From positions 1 through 46,232 of IMG/VR virus record IMGVR_UViG_3300035698_021104: 46,232 nt of DNA; one strand, given 5' to 3'. This stretch comes from a virus. The notes under the pieces were generated by a model. The model did no database searches. It was given only the letters and a program-made list of their open reading frames with translations, and was not told where the DNA came from. This document shows, piece by piece, positions 8,802-16,717 of this stretch; position 1 is the stretch's first letter; every line of letters starts with the position of its first letter. Position numbers and translations under genes: made by a program.

Positions 8802-9620
8802 ATGGGTTCTCCCTTTTTCTCTGAAGTAGCCGTTCCTACCTCGTGGGGTTCGCTGTCCGCCGCGTCTCGGTATGGCTCCTTCGACGTCTCTACCCCATCT
8901 GGCAACGCAGGAGCATTGTCCGTGCGCTCTGCGGGTACGGAGGATGTTGTAGAGTGGGCTGCTGGAGAGAATCATCGGTTCCTCAACATCGATCTCAGCA
9001 GCGTCGAGGTCCAGGGTACCGATGGCGACACCATCAATATCCAAGGCGCACTCAGTGATGTCCCAAACGCTGAATACATAGCTAAGGGTATCCGGCGCGA
9101 ACAAACGATAGCGCAGAGCGAGGAAGAGGAAGAGGGTGGTGGTGGAGCGGTGGTGCATAATGACACAACCAGCCGCACAGCTGCAGGTGCCCACCCAACC
9201 ACCGCTTTGACTGCCGGCACGGACGACTTTGACGGAGTATTGTCCGGTGCGGATGATACAGTGCAAAAGGCCCTCGATACGCTCGATGACCACATTCATG
9301 TCAACACCACCAGCGCTGTCGCGGATGTTAGCGGCGCCGTCAATTTAGATATGGATGGTTCTAATAACGTCAGCTGGACGTTGGACGGTAATGTCTCGGG
9401 CATCACGCCGACGAATACGGAAGCAGGGGTGTGCAAGTCTGTTAACCTTTTCATCACAGCGGACGGTAGCGATCGGGATGTGGTGTTTGGAGATTGGTTG
9501 TGGGCCGGCAGCAAGCCAGATTCCGATACCGTCGCAGTGACTGCCAGCAGCACAATCATGATCACAATCATAGCTTTGGGTACGACTATTGTTGCAGCGC
9601 AGGCTCCGCTGGAGACATAA
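8802..9620 (+). CDS. Tail fibre-like protein
   Basis: A 272-aa protein. The ATG at 8802 is chosen because TAAGGAG lies about 6 nt upstream; an in-frame TTG at 8730 inside the previous gene lacks a good SD. The central stretch GAHPTTALTAGTDDFDG followed by LSGADDTVQKALDTLDDH is a classic phage tail fibre/tailspike motif (known pattern: xFDGxLSxxDxTVQxALDTLD). Before it lies an acidic poly-Glu/poly-Gly linker (about 100-116). After it come beta-strand repeats and a hydrophobic C-terminus. Likely a trimeric fibre or collar-type structural protein. Confidence 0.7.
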   Translation: MGSPFFSEVAVPTSWGSLSAASRYGSFDVSTPSGNAGALSVRSAGTEDVVEWAAGENHRFLNIDLSSVEVQGTDGDTINIQGALSDVPNAEYIAKGIRREQTIAQSEEEEEGGGGAVVHNDTTSRTAAGAHPTTALTAGTDDFDGVLSGADDTVQKALDTLDDHIHVNTTSAVADVSGAVNLDMDGSNNVSWTLDGNVSGITPTNTEAGVCKSVNLFITADGSDRDVVFGDWLWAGSKPDSDTVAVTASSTIMITIIALGTTIVAAQAPLET

Positions 9621-9621
9621 G

Positions 9622-9717
9622 ATGAGTCACCAGGCGTTGAAGATTGCATACGCAGTTGTAGCGTTTGGATTCTTATTGCTGGCTTACTACATCTTCCGAG
9701 GAAGAACAGATGTCTGA
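9622..9717 (+). CDS. 31-aa single-span membrane peptide
   Basis: A tiny ORF starting one base after the preceding stop, with the in-frame purine run GGAGACATAAG just upstream. It has a short positively charged start (MSHQALK), an 18-20 residue hydrophobic segment (IAYAVVAFGFLLLAYYIF) and a charged tail (RGRTDV). It overlaps the next start by 8 bp, so it fits the operon exactly. Phages use such peptides as holin-like, antiholin-like or regulatory membrane factors, but here the function is unknown. Confidence 0.5.
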   Translation: MSHQALKIAYAVVAFGFLLLAYYIFRGRTDV

Positions 9718-10540
9718 CATGATCACCCCCGCTATGCTTGCCGTTATGGCTGGTGGTGGCGGAGACTTACCTATTTACAGCTATACGGTATCTTCGCCCG
9801 ACAGCGACATAGTCATCAGAGACGAGTTGATGAACCTACCTGATGCGTGGGATGGTACGTCTGCAGCTATACTCTATTTCACTAATGAGTCAACAATAGG
9901 GGCAACCAGCACAAGTAATCACGCCTTACGCACGGGTGTGATCCCGTCTAACTGTTTTTTGTACGTCGACAACTCCAACGCTTTCGTAGACGGTAAGGGT
10001 GGTAAGGGTGGAGACTCCGACGCAATAGACGGAAAAGTTGGGTTGCCTGGTGGAGGATCCTTCGACGCCAGAGGTTGTGATGCGTATTTATCGGTCAACA
10101 ATGAGGATGGGTACATGCGCGGTGGTGGTGGCGGCGGGGGAAGTGCTGGTCGCTCAGCATATTCGTTTATGGACAATTGTACAGACTTTACTACTGGTGG
10201 CGGCGGCGGCGGGCAAGGTCGAGGTGGAGGTTTGAAGGGCGTTACTGGTTACTTCTTCCCTTCCTATCTTGCTCCTACTGACGGCTTGGATGGCAGCATA
10301 TCTGGTGCTGGCACAGGCGGTATAGACGTCAATAGTAATAGTAAATCAGGTAATGGCGGAGCTTTCGGTAATGCTGGTCAAGCGGGCGCTGACGGGGTAG
10401 ATTGCACTGATGGACCGCTGCCAGCACATGTGGATGGTGGTAGTGGAGCTGCAGGCGGGGCAGCCGGCAATGCTGTAACTGGAAACGCTAACGTCAATCT
10501 GTGGGTGAATGTAGGTACGCGGGCCGGAGCAGTCACCTAA
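9710..10540 (+). CDS. Glycine-rich adhesin-like tail protein
   Basis: A 276-aa protein. The ATG at 9710 (MSDMITPAML) is preferred over the upstream in-frame TTG because CGAGGAAGAACA precedes it. The N-terminal third is beta-rich with a putative attachment segment. The C-terminal two thirds carry many short runs of five to eight Gly separated by Ser/Asp/Asn-rich segments (for example RGGGGGGGSAGRS and TGGGGGGQGRGGG). This pattern is typical of polyglycine-II sandwich domains in tail-tip adhesins such as the gp38-type adhesins of some T4-like phages. Inferred role: receptor recognition at a fibre tip. Last gene before a strong terminator. Confidence 0.65.
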   Translation: MSDMITPAMLAVMAGGGGDLPIYSYTVSSPDSDIVIRDELMNLPDAWDGTSAAILYFTNESTIGATSTSNHALRTGVIPSNCFLYVDNSNAFVDGKGGKGGDSDAIDGKVGLPGGGSFDARGCDAYLSVNNEDGYMRGGGGGGGSAGRSAYSFMDNCTDFTTGGGGGGQGRGGGLKGVTGYFFPSYLAPTDGLDGSISGAGTGGIDVNSNSKSGNGGAFGNAGQAGADGVDCTDGPLPAHVDGGSGAAGGAAGNAVTGNANVNLWVNVGTRAGAVT

Positions 10541-10635
10541 ATATAGTACGAAAATCCGTTATTATACATTGGAAGCCGTTAGGTTTCCTACTTCGGGTCC
10601 CGTCATTCTTACGAATAATGGATCAGCACCCGCGG

Positions 10636-10683
10636 CCCTATTTGGGTAACTCAATCCTTCCAGATTGAGTTATCCAAATAGGG
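10636..10683. terminator. Bidirectional hairpin terminator between convergent genes
   Basis: A 21-bp inverted repeat (arms 10636-10656 and 10663-10683, one G-U pair) with a 6-nt loop CTTCCA. It separates the rightward tail operon from the leftward gene ending at 10729. No long T tract follows, so a Rho-independent mechanism is likely but not certain. The rest of 10541-10728 holds only short imperfect hairpins and no ORF. Confidence 0.75.
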
Positions 10684-10728
10684 CTGTATCTTACCCCCCA
10701 GGAATACACCGGCTTAGAGGTCACCACC

Positions 10729-13359
10729 TTAGCTATTAGACTTCGCCGACTCGTACGTGTAGCTGCTCCACGCATTGTAGACCTCATCCCAGAACTTCAT
10801 TCGGACTACCCAAGCAAACTGGGAGATCTTCGGTTTTGGAACCAAGGCGTCGTTGTCAGCGAAACAGCTGGTCAACAACCCTTGGTTCAGTCCCACTATG
10901 CCTGCCTGCTTGAATTGCCGACGAATCTTTTCTCTATGTATCAGGACAAGTTCGTCGTCATCTAGGAAGAGAACTGCCGGGTATTTGGAGCGCTCAATGT
11001 CGCCTCCACGGTGAGATGTCAGCCTTCCTGCGTCCAATAGGCTATTGATGATGTACAGGAAGATGTGACTGTAGTCCGCGGCGCCGAATGGCGAGACATC
11101 ACTAACCCGCTGCTTAGCGAGATTGAAGACAGCTTCAGTACCAGCCCATTCACTCATTATGTCCAGCACTAGATGCTGCAGGTTACCTACTCTTTCGTCA
11201 GAGGACATCTTGGTGACGGCCTTCAATACCTCTACCAGAAATCTATCGAACGGAATCGTCCTGTTTGTCGTCTGTATCTTCCGACTGGGAGTTACGAATA
11301 CCCACCGGCCGTTGAGCGCAGCACAGCAAGCCTGGATGTGACTCAAAGGGAAGATGACGTTACCAGGGTTCAGGTTTATCCATTTCGTAGCTGCCTGATC
11401 TGTGTCGAACGATCCCAAGACTGGAACCACATCCCGGACGCGATGGGTATCTTTTGCTGCCACAGAAAACTCTACACGGCGAAGATGCATATTCTCAGCT
11501 GCTGAACGCATAAGCATCCCATCTAGTCCGGTATGTGTTTCAACTAGGCCGATCGGTTGTGGGTCTTCGTAGAAGTAGGGAGCGATCACGTTCCCAGCAA
11601 AAGCGGCAAAGAAGGACCACAGCGCTGCGTTATGTTCGTTGGCGTCCAGCAAACCAACAATGCGGGTTGGTGGTAGTGTATCTTCGAGCTTCACGTCTGA
11701 CAAGGGGTGGTCACCCTCTGAGAAGTAACTGGTCTTCTCGGTTTGTCCTTCGCTTACGGTTACGTAAGGCATGACAAATGCTCTGTCGTTGTTCCAGTTG
11801 GGCTCGTCGTACCCATAGATAGTCTCGAGGTGTGGGGAGAACATTTTAGCCAGATGGTACAACGACGCAGTGTTGGGACTGGCCTTCGAAGAGGATTCAG
11901 TGATAGGCACGTACCCATGCTCTAATAAGAGGCTGTGTGCCCACTCTGCGTTTTTGACACTGACTATCTTCTCGTCCAACTCGAACGGGACGGATAAACC
12001 AGTGGGGGTGCGTAACTCACCGCAAGCGAGAACTTGTTTAGTGTCTCGCATGTAGATGAGCAGGTGAAGGCGTATGATGAAGTTCGATGTTCGGCGCCAA
12101 TCGCCCGTCGTTTTGTTGTACTTGAAGATGTTGTTGTCTCGTTCTGAGTATTCACCACTAGCTATAGCTACCGTGACGCCGTTTCCTTTGTTGGCTGCAA
12201 GTATGTCGTTGATGAATTGCTTATCAGTGTTGGTGGTAGCCGACTCCAGGAGATCGTTTATCTCAGTGGCGTTCAACTGGAGTCTTTGACATAGGCCGCA
12301 AGATTCCTCCCAGTTGCCGTTCTTGAATGCAGTGCGCAGCATAACGTGCCACGGTTGCGACTCTTCTACCATGGTCCGGAATGTCTCAGTCGCTCCACCC
12401 TTCAGCAGGCCGTTCTCCAGGTCGTCATCCGGCATCAGCTGGGGGTAGACAGATATCCTTGCCCTCCTGCCCGCCAACTTGGCCGCTAGGAATACCCGCT
12501 CGTCTGGCGATCGACTCCAAACAATGACGTTCTGAGCGTGTAGTTGATTCCACGCATTGTTCGTCCACTCGTTGTAAACGACCAGTGGAAGCATACCGGC
12601 GTTCGTGCGAGCATTCCGCAGGTGCATAGCCATAGCGAATACGGGATCATCGACAGCTATGACGGTGTTTGCGTTAGCAATAGCTGGGTCGAGGAACATA
12701 AGTCCGTCGAGATGCTTATCCGGTCCCGGCCTGAAGGCGTACTCGAAGAACTTCTTCTTACCGGTGATGTGGAAACAACAAAGCCCTGTAATGCGGTGTG
12801 GAACGTCGTAAAGGGGAGAAACGATCAGGTACTTATTAGGCTGATCTGTTGTGACCGACCAGCCAAGTCTCTTGATCTCGCCGACGAAACCCGAACCGAA
12901 ATACTGACCAAGATTGTCTCGCCAGCTTGGGTGATTGATAAGGTCAGCCATTCCGTAAAACGAGGTGTAGTAATTGGCCTCCTTAGCGTTGTACAATTTA
13001 CGAGTAGTTGCCTCCCAGTTTGTGTTGATGACTTCTCGCAAATCGATGCCGGCTTTGTACGACTTATAGATCAGCTCGACGGACAGGAAGGAGGTACCCC
13101 GCACGCGAGCGAACATGCTCTTCACCAGATAGCGGAAAGCTACGTCTACAGGCTTATGCTTAGCCGCAGCGTACAACTCGATAGCGTCACCGTGCCACGC
13201 ACACTCACAGTAGAACCAAGCTCCAGCTCGAGGATCCGCTACACCGTGCATTGACCCAGTCTTGCATAACGGACAGTCGAATGTTGCCGGCAAGTGGTTG
13301 ACCTTTACTCCTAGCTCTTGTAGAATCTCAGTATAGGCGAACTCAAAGGAGACGGACAT
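10729..13359 (-). CDS. Large primase/helicase-like protein with degenerate catalytic motifs
   Basis: An 876-aa protein on the minus strand; GGAGA stands about 5 nt before ATG 13359. A longer form from 13491 would add 44 plausible residues but has no SD. Residues 29-60 form a CHC2-like zinc finger (C29, C32, C51, C53; CxWHGDAIELYA). Around 233-290 is a TOPRIM-like region, but VEGxxDA reads VDDPVFA and the following DxD is not recognisable. Residues about 430-560 resemble a DUF927-type primase-helicase region. Around 603-615 the P-loop position reads LVETHTGLDGML, without GKS/T. Inference: a primase-helicase derivative that may have lost nucleotide chemistry while keeping DNA binding. A separate DnaG-like primase is encoded at 40325. 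Confidence 0.6.
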   Translation of the reverse strand: MSVSFEFAYTEILQELGVKVNHLPATFDCPLCKTGSMHGVADPRAGAWFYCECAWHGDAIELYAAAKHKPVDVAFRYLVKSMFARVRGTSFLSVELIYKSYKAGIDLREVINTNWEATTRKLYNAKEANYYTSFYGMADLINHPSWRDNLGQYFGSGFVGEIKRLGWSVTTDQPNKYLIVSPLYDVPHRITGLCCFHITGKKKFFEYAFRPGPDKHLDGLMFLDPAIANANTVIAVDDPVFAMAMHLRNARTNAGMLPLVVYNEWTNNAWNQLHAQNVIVWSRSPDERVFLAAKLAGRRARISVYPQLMPDDDLENGLLKGGATETFRTMVEESQPWHVMLRTAFKNGNWEESCGLCQRLQLNATEINDLLESATTNTDKQFINDILAANKGNGVTVAIASGEYSERDNNIFKYNKTTGDWRRTSNFIIRLHLLIYMRDTKQVLACGELRTPTGLSVPFELDEKIVSVKNAEWAHSLLLEHGYVPITESSSKASPNTASLYHLAKMFSPHLETIYGYDEPNWNNDRAFVMPYVTVSEGQTEKTSYFSEGDHPLSDVKLEDTLPPTRIVGLLDANEHNAALWSFFAAFAGNVIAPYFYEDPQPIGLVETHTGLDGMLMRSAAENMHLRRVEFSVAAKDTHRVRDVVPVLGSFDTDQAATKWINLNPGNVIFPLSHIQACCAALNGRWVFVTPSRKIQTTNRTIPFDRFLVEVLKAVTKMSSDERVGNLQHLVLDIMSEWAGTEAVFNLAKQRVSDVSPFGAADYSHIFLYIINSLLDAGRLTSHRGGDIERSKYPAVLFLDDDELVLIHREKIRRQFKQAGIVGLNQGLLTSCFADNDALVPKPKISQFAWVVRMKFWDEVYNAWSSYTYESAKSNS
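13308..13336 (+). promoter_or_regulatory. Sigma70-like promoter inside the antisense gene
   Basis: TTGACC (13308-13313), 17-bp spacer, TAGAAT (13331-13336). Predicted start near 13343, followed at once by AAAGGAG (13345-13351) and ATG at 13358. It lies within the first codons of the minus-strand gene. Confidence 0.6.
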
Positions 13360-14425
13360 GATTTCTCCAATCGGTAGGCTCCACAAGTACTCCGAGTTCG
13401 GGTCGATCCCGGAGTACGTGGCAAATGCGACCGACGAACAGTGCTCGGCCAATTCCTCTGTTCCTATGTCTTCCAGGGCTGACGTGAGCATGCCCTGTCA
13501 GACTAAGATCGCGACTTGGCTTTCTGCTCTTAACTTCTTCAGCGGGGACGAAACATCGCAACCCAGAGATGTCGTCGAACAGAAGCTGATCAAGTTCGCG
13601 TCGCACTGGGGTATTCTGCATGACGTCCTCAGCGTGAAGCAAGCGTGTGTCGACGGGCCCGGGGAAGATCTCAGCGCGCAGTTTGCGATCGATGACAAGA
13701 ACCTGGGTGTCCGCGTGATGCCAATTAACGATGAAGACGGCGTCAAGTTGGCAGCCGCTCAGTTGTACGATGACCGCATGAAGTACCCGTGGGCGATGCG
13801 GAAGGCAGCAGCTACTCGTATCTTGGCTGCTGCTGAGCAAATGGACGTTGAGCTCGGCGAGTATGGGCAGTACCTGGAGAAGGCCGCTGGTCTCGGGTTC
13901 ACTCCTGGGCCAGAACTCGCCCGTAAGCTCGCAGACCGGGCGTACTTCTCGAAGCAAGCTGAATGTGCTGAGTCTTTGCGCGCGGCTGCCGGCATGGTTG
14001 CTGATGATGACATCCCCGAGATAGCGATGCTCAATAAGGTTGCGTCTGTTGTGGATGCTGTCGATCGCCTCGAACATCTGTACCCTCTGTACGAGCGAGA
14101 GAACTTGCCCACTCCTGAGGAGCTGTGCTTCAGCCGTACGAATAGTATGGTTAAGCGCGCCTGCGATTCTATCATTTCTCTGCAGGACGGTCAAGCTTTG
14201 TTGAAGCGGGCGTTGGCTGGTGTGCCGGCAACTGCGTTCAAGGTGCTTGGTGATGACTTTGTCGTGGCTGTCGCTTCTGATGACGGCACTGTTGATATTG
14301 AGAAGGCGGCTGAGTTGCTGCCGACCATTCCTCGGGATGAAGCTGCTTTGATTACTATCGCGCTTAAGGACGGCTTCATCACTGCGAATAGTGCTGACGA
14401 CCTGCTCGAGGCCGCGGGAAACTAA
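13358..14425 (+). CDS. Hypothetical Ala-rich helical protein (possible virion or scaffold protein)
   Basis: A 355-aa protein. The ATG at 13358 has an excellent SD (AAAGGAG, 6-nt spacer) and a promoter just upstream; a second ATG at 13490 would give 311 aa without the part antisense to the minus gene. The sequence is Ala-rich and mostly helical (for example KAAATRILAAAEQMDVELGEY and ARKLADRAYFSKQAECAESL) and ends in a compact C-terminal region. Such composition occurs in capsid-associated or scaffold-like proteins, but no family is recognised. Together with the next gene it forms a two-gene rightward unit. Confidence 0.6.
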   Translation: MISPIGRLHKYSEFGSIPEYVANATDEQCSANSSVPMSSRADVSMPCQTKIATWLSALNFFSGDETSQPRDVVEQKLIKFASHWGILHDVLSVKQACVDGPGEDLSAQFAIDDKNLGVRVMPINDEDGVKLAAAQLYDDRMKYPWAMRKAAATRILAAAEQMDVELGEYGQYLEKAAGLGFTPGPELARKLADRAYFSKQAECAESLRAAAGMVADDDIPEIAMLNKVASVVDAVDRLEHLYPLYERENLPTPEELCFSRTNSMVKRACDSIISLQDGQALLKRALAGVPATAFKVLGDDFVVAVASDDGTVDIEKAAELLPTIPRDEAALITIALKDGFITANSADDLLEAAGN

Positions 14426-14428
14426 CCC

Positions 14429-15139
14429 ATGAAACCAGTCGAAGAGATTAGGGCAGCGCTGGAGTCGGAAGAGTCGTTTGCCTCTACGCTGCTTACCGCA
14501 CTGATTGATAGGTGGGGACTTGAGTGGTTCGACTGGGATCCCGGCACAATATGGGCGTCTGCTTTGGCTGAGTTCCAAGCTGAAGTTCCGACTGACAATA
14601 AAGACAAGATCCAGGGTGCTCTGCTCGCAATGACGACTAATCAATTCTACGTCAGCGTCGAAGCATTCATTCACATCTGCAACGCTCTCAATGGGTCTGG
14701 CGCTGACTTCCAGACGTACGATCCAGCTACGATCGAAGAAGCCGCTTGGGCTGTTACAGAGGTATACCTCCTTGACGGCCCAAGCGGCGATCCACAGCGG
14801 TTGTTCTCTCAAGAGATCCAATCGTACCTCCGGGCTCGAGCGCGAGCTGAGGGGTTTACTAGATTACCGACGCCCCTCGACTCCATTGTCGACCTGCCGG
14901 ATGAGTTCGCTGACACTTCAGAAGCTCTTGATACTGCAGATACTGAACTGTTCCAAGCATCGTGGGAAATCCGCCAAGATAAAGTCAACGCCGTAGAAAA
15001 TCGAGTCAAGCTCGGACTGTCTACGATGGTTCAGCAGATTGGTCGGATTCCTCTATTGAACGGAGATTCTGAATCGTGGACAAAATTCTCCGGAGCAAAG
15101 CTTCGATTGGCATCCCAAAGTAGTAAGCCGGAAGCGTAG
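14429..15139 (+). CDS. Hypothetical protein
   Basis: A 236-aa protein starting 3 nt after the previous stop; only a weak SD is visible (GGGAAACTAACCC), so coupling to the upstream gene is likely. The N-terminal half is rich in Trp and acidic residues (DRWGLEWFDWDPGTIW), the middle is helical, and the C-terminus is charged. No motif or family recognised. Its last 119 bp overlap the antisense gene ending at 15021. Confidence 0.55.
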   Translation: MKPVEEIRAALESEESFASTLLTALIDRWGLEWFDWDPGTIWASALAEFQAEVPTDNKDKIQGALLAMTTNQFYVSVEAFIHICNALNGSGADFQTYDPATIEEAAWAVTEVYLLDGPSGDPQRLFSQEIQSYLRARARAEGFTRLPTPLDSIVDLPDEFADTSEALDTADTELFQASWEIRQDKVNAVENRVKLGLSTMVQQIGRIPLLNGDSESWTKFSGAKLRLASQSSKPEA

Positions 15140-15521
15140 GTATCTTCGTTGGCTCAACTGTAGTTAACAGCTCGCAATCGTAAGTAAGCCCCCTAAACGT
15201 CAGCCATCTACCCTCTAGCAAATTGAGCAGACCAGCCATAGGTCCTCGATTCGCAGCAGTAGCCAAAGCAGATAAGATTGGTTGTTTCAGAAAACACAAC
15301 CCACCTGTTGCTGCGTTCGTAGGCAGTCCGGTACGTCGAAGCAGCGAGTAAACGATAACCACTGCCGCCGAAGCTGGCGACAGTGGCTGTTTGGGATCTT
15401 CGTGCAGGATAACAGTGAGCACGTAATTCGTGTCGCTCAGCTCTATGCCCCACTCCGTAGAGAGAGCATCGGCTGTGATTACGCCCCCGGCATCGAGTTC
15501 AGGTACACTTCCCTGCGCCAT
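15021..15521 (-). CDS. Hypothetical protein
   Basis: A 166-aa protein with a strong SD (AAGGAG, about 7 nt before ATG 15521). It has mixed alpha/beta composition with a helical middle (SPASAAVVIVYSLLRRTGLP) and a charged C-terminus. It overlaps the upstream minus gene by 43 bp and the convergent plus gene by 119 bp. Unknown function. Confidence 0.6.
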   Translation of the reverse strand: MAQGSVPELDAGGVITADALSTEWGIELSDTNYVLTVILHEDPKQPLSPASAAVVIVYSLLRRTGLPTNAATGGLCFLKQPILSALATAANRGPMAGLLNLLEGRWLTFRGLTYDCELLTTVEPTKIPTLPAYYFGMPIEALLRRILSTIQNLRSIEESDQSAEPS

Positions 15522-15781
15522 TTGGTTATCTCCTTCTTAGCGCTGCCAGTGCTGGTCAGCGCATGGCCTTCATCGTCTACCGGGTATGGAGATCCGAGAG
15601 TAGGCGAGATAGTGAGATGCGCAAATCCGCAAGCATTCTTGGCGCGGGAAACCCATCTGGTAAACTCGTCGGAATAGAACTTCATGTTGTCGGTCGTCTC
15701 CAAGACGATCTTTGTTCTTCCCGTCCCGTGTTGAATGTCAATCACGGAAAACGGGACACCTTCCACTGTAATTGCTTCCAT
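15479..15781 (-). CDS. Hypothetical small beta-rich protein
   Basis: A 100-aa protein with SD AGGAG about 8 nt before ATG 15781. The first half reads as beta strands (MEAITVEGVPFSVIDI and TKIVLETTDNMKFYSDEF). It is the first gene of a two-gene minus unit driven by the promoter at 15824-15852. Unknown function. Confidence 0.6.
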   Translation of the reverse strand: MEAITVEGVPFSVIDIQHGTGRTKIVLETTDNMKFYSDEFTRWVSRAKNACGFAHLTISPTLGSPYPVDDEGHALTSTGSAKKEITKWRREVYLNSMPGA

Positions 15782-15823
15782 TAGTTTCTCCTAGTCGTGC
15801 CCACGATACTTCGCACTAAAGGG

Positions 15824-15852
15824 AGAATAACACACAAGAAAGCCTAAGTCAA
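15824..15852 (-). promoter_or_regulatory. Sigma70-like promoter for the minus-strand gene pair
   Basis: On the minus strand TTGACT (15852-15847), 17-bp spacer, TATTCT (15829-15824). Predicted transcript start near 15816, about 35 nt before ATG 15781. Its -35 box is 6 bp from the 27-bp dyad element at 15859. Confidence 0.55.
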
Positions 15853-15858
15853 TAGCTA

Positions 15859-15885
15859 AAGATCAAACCACGCGGTTTGATCTCA
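15859..15885 (-). repeat. 27-bp dyad element, copy 1
   Basis: Ten-bp arms AGATCAAACC and GGTTTGATCT around ACGC. The same 27 bases occur as the exact reverse complement at 36334-36360. This copy sits in the divergent intergenic region, upstream of the minus promoter and directly before the SD of the plus gene at 15897. It may be an operator/activator site or an RNA hairpin. The rest of 15782-15896 holds no ORF. Confidence 0.7.
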
Positions 15886-15896
15886 GGAGTAACAAC

Positions 15897-16673
15897 ATGC
15901 CTAATGCACCTTCAGAACTGGCTCCGTTGCCAGGAGCTAAGAGCAGTGGATGCTTAAACGGGATTGAGTTCGATAAGTCCATTACGACGCGTTTAGGCGA
16001 AATGAGAGTAGTTGCATACTGGGCTTACGATGCTTTCGGACTTATAGGTCCAGAGCAAGGTGGCGTCTGCGTAGCCCTCGTTATGTCGGATGGCTGCCCG
16101 AACTTACTTTGCGCTTACGGGTTGCCTTTTGCCCGAGCGCAGAGGATGAAGCTCGCGGTAACTGTAGCTGAGGAAATTGAACGACTCAAGGACAAGAAGT
16201 CCATCCAGAAGGATTTGTTCAAGTTCCTGAGTTCCATGCCTAACCCGAACAAGAACAAGAATGCGGACGCCAAAAGTAAGGAGTCGAGTCGCATTCATTT
16301 CGACATGCGTTGCGACATAATCCCTGACGTGGGAGCTACGTTTGGAGGCAAGGAAACAGCTGACAGCTACACCGAGCTGAGCGGCGACGATCGCAGTGTT
16401 CTAGCTGACTGGGTCAATCTCGTGAAGAGCGGACTCCAGCGGCAATTCTTTACTGGGCGGCTGTACAGGGCTATGAGTTTGGTTGCTCCGACAGCGGCGT
16501 ACGATGTTGGGGGTTTCTACGGTACGTATATCGTGGGCCCCGATAAGACTGTCTTGGATAAGTTCAGTCCGGAGGGTGATATGTCCTGGGTGTCCATTTA
16601 CCCGAAGCGCGAAGCTTTGTATCGCGCTATGGTCGCAGCTACGGCTGAGGAGCTTAGCGCAGCTACTTGCTGA
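15897..16673 (+). CDS. Hypothetical protein
   Basis: A 258-aa protein with SD CAGGAG before ATG 15897. The N-terminal half contains beta-rich and Cys-containing segments, then a helical Lys-rich stretch (about 100-130, KNKNADAKSKESS) that may be a flexible linker. The C-terminal part is alpha/beta with GGFYGTYIVGPDKTV. First gene of a four-gene rightward unit with the radical-SAM-like and GHKL proteins. No known family recognised. Confidence 0.6.
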   Translation: MPNAPSELAPLPGAKSSGCLNGIEFDKSITTRLGEMRVVAYWAYDAFGLIGPEQGGVCVALVMSDGCPNLLCAYGLPFARAQRMKLAVTVAEEIERLKDKKSIQKDLFKFLSSMPNPNKNKNADAKSKESSRIHFDMRCDIIPDVGATFGGKETADSYTELSGDDRSVLADWVNLVKSGLQRQFFTGRLYRAMSLVAPTAAYDVGGFYGTYIVGPDKTVLDKFSPEGDMSWVSIYPKREALYRAMVAATAEELSAATC

Positions 16674-16717
16674 CGTTATACTTCTTGGCTGCGTTTACAG
16701 GCGGGCTGCACCAGAAC

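Noticed and set aside
10541-10635. Possible tRNA or small RNA before the terminator
   Set aside because: Only short imperfect stems; no cloverleaf, T-loop or CCA pattern.
12544-13254. A 236-codon plus-strand frame
   Set aside because: Antisense to the zinc-finger part of the primase/helicase-like gene, no SD, no domain.
13343-14821. A 492-codon open frame on the minus strand
   Set aside because: It lies antisense to two coding-like plus genes, is Arg/Leu/Ser/His-rich without domain features and lacks an SD. It is a shadow frame.
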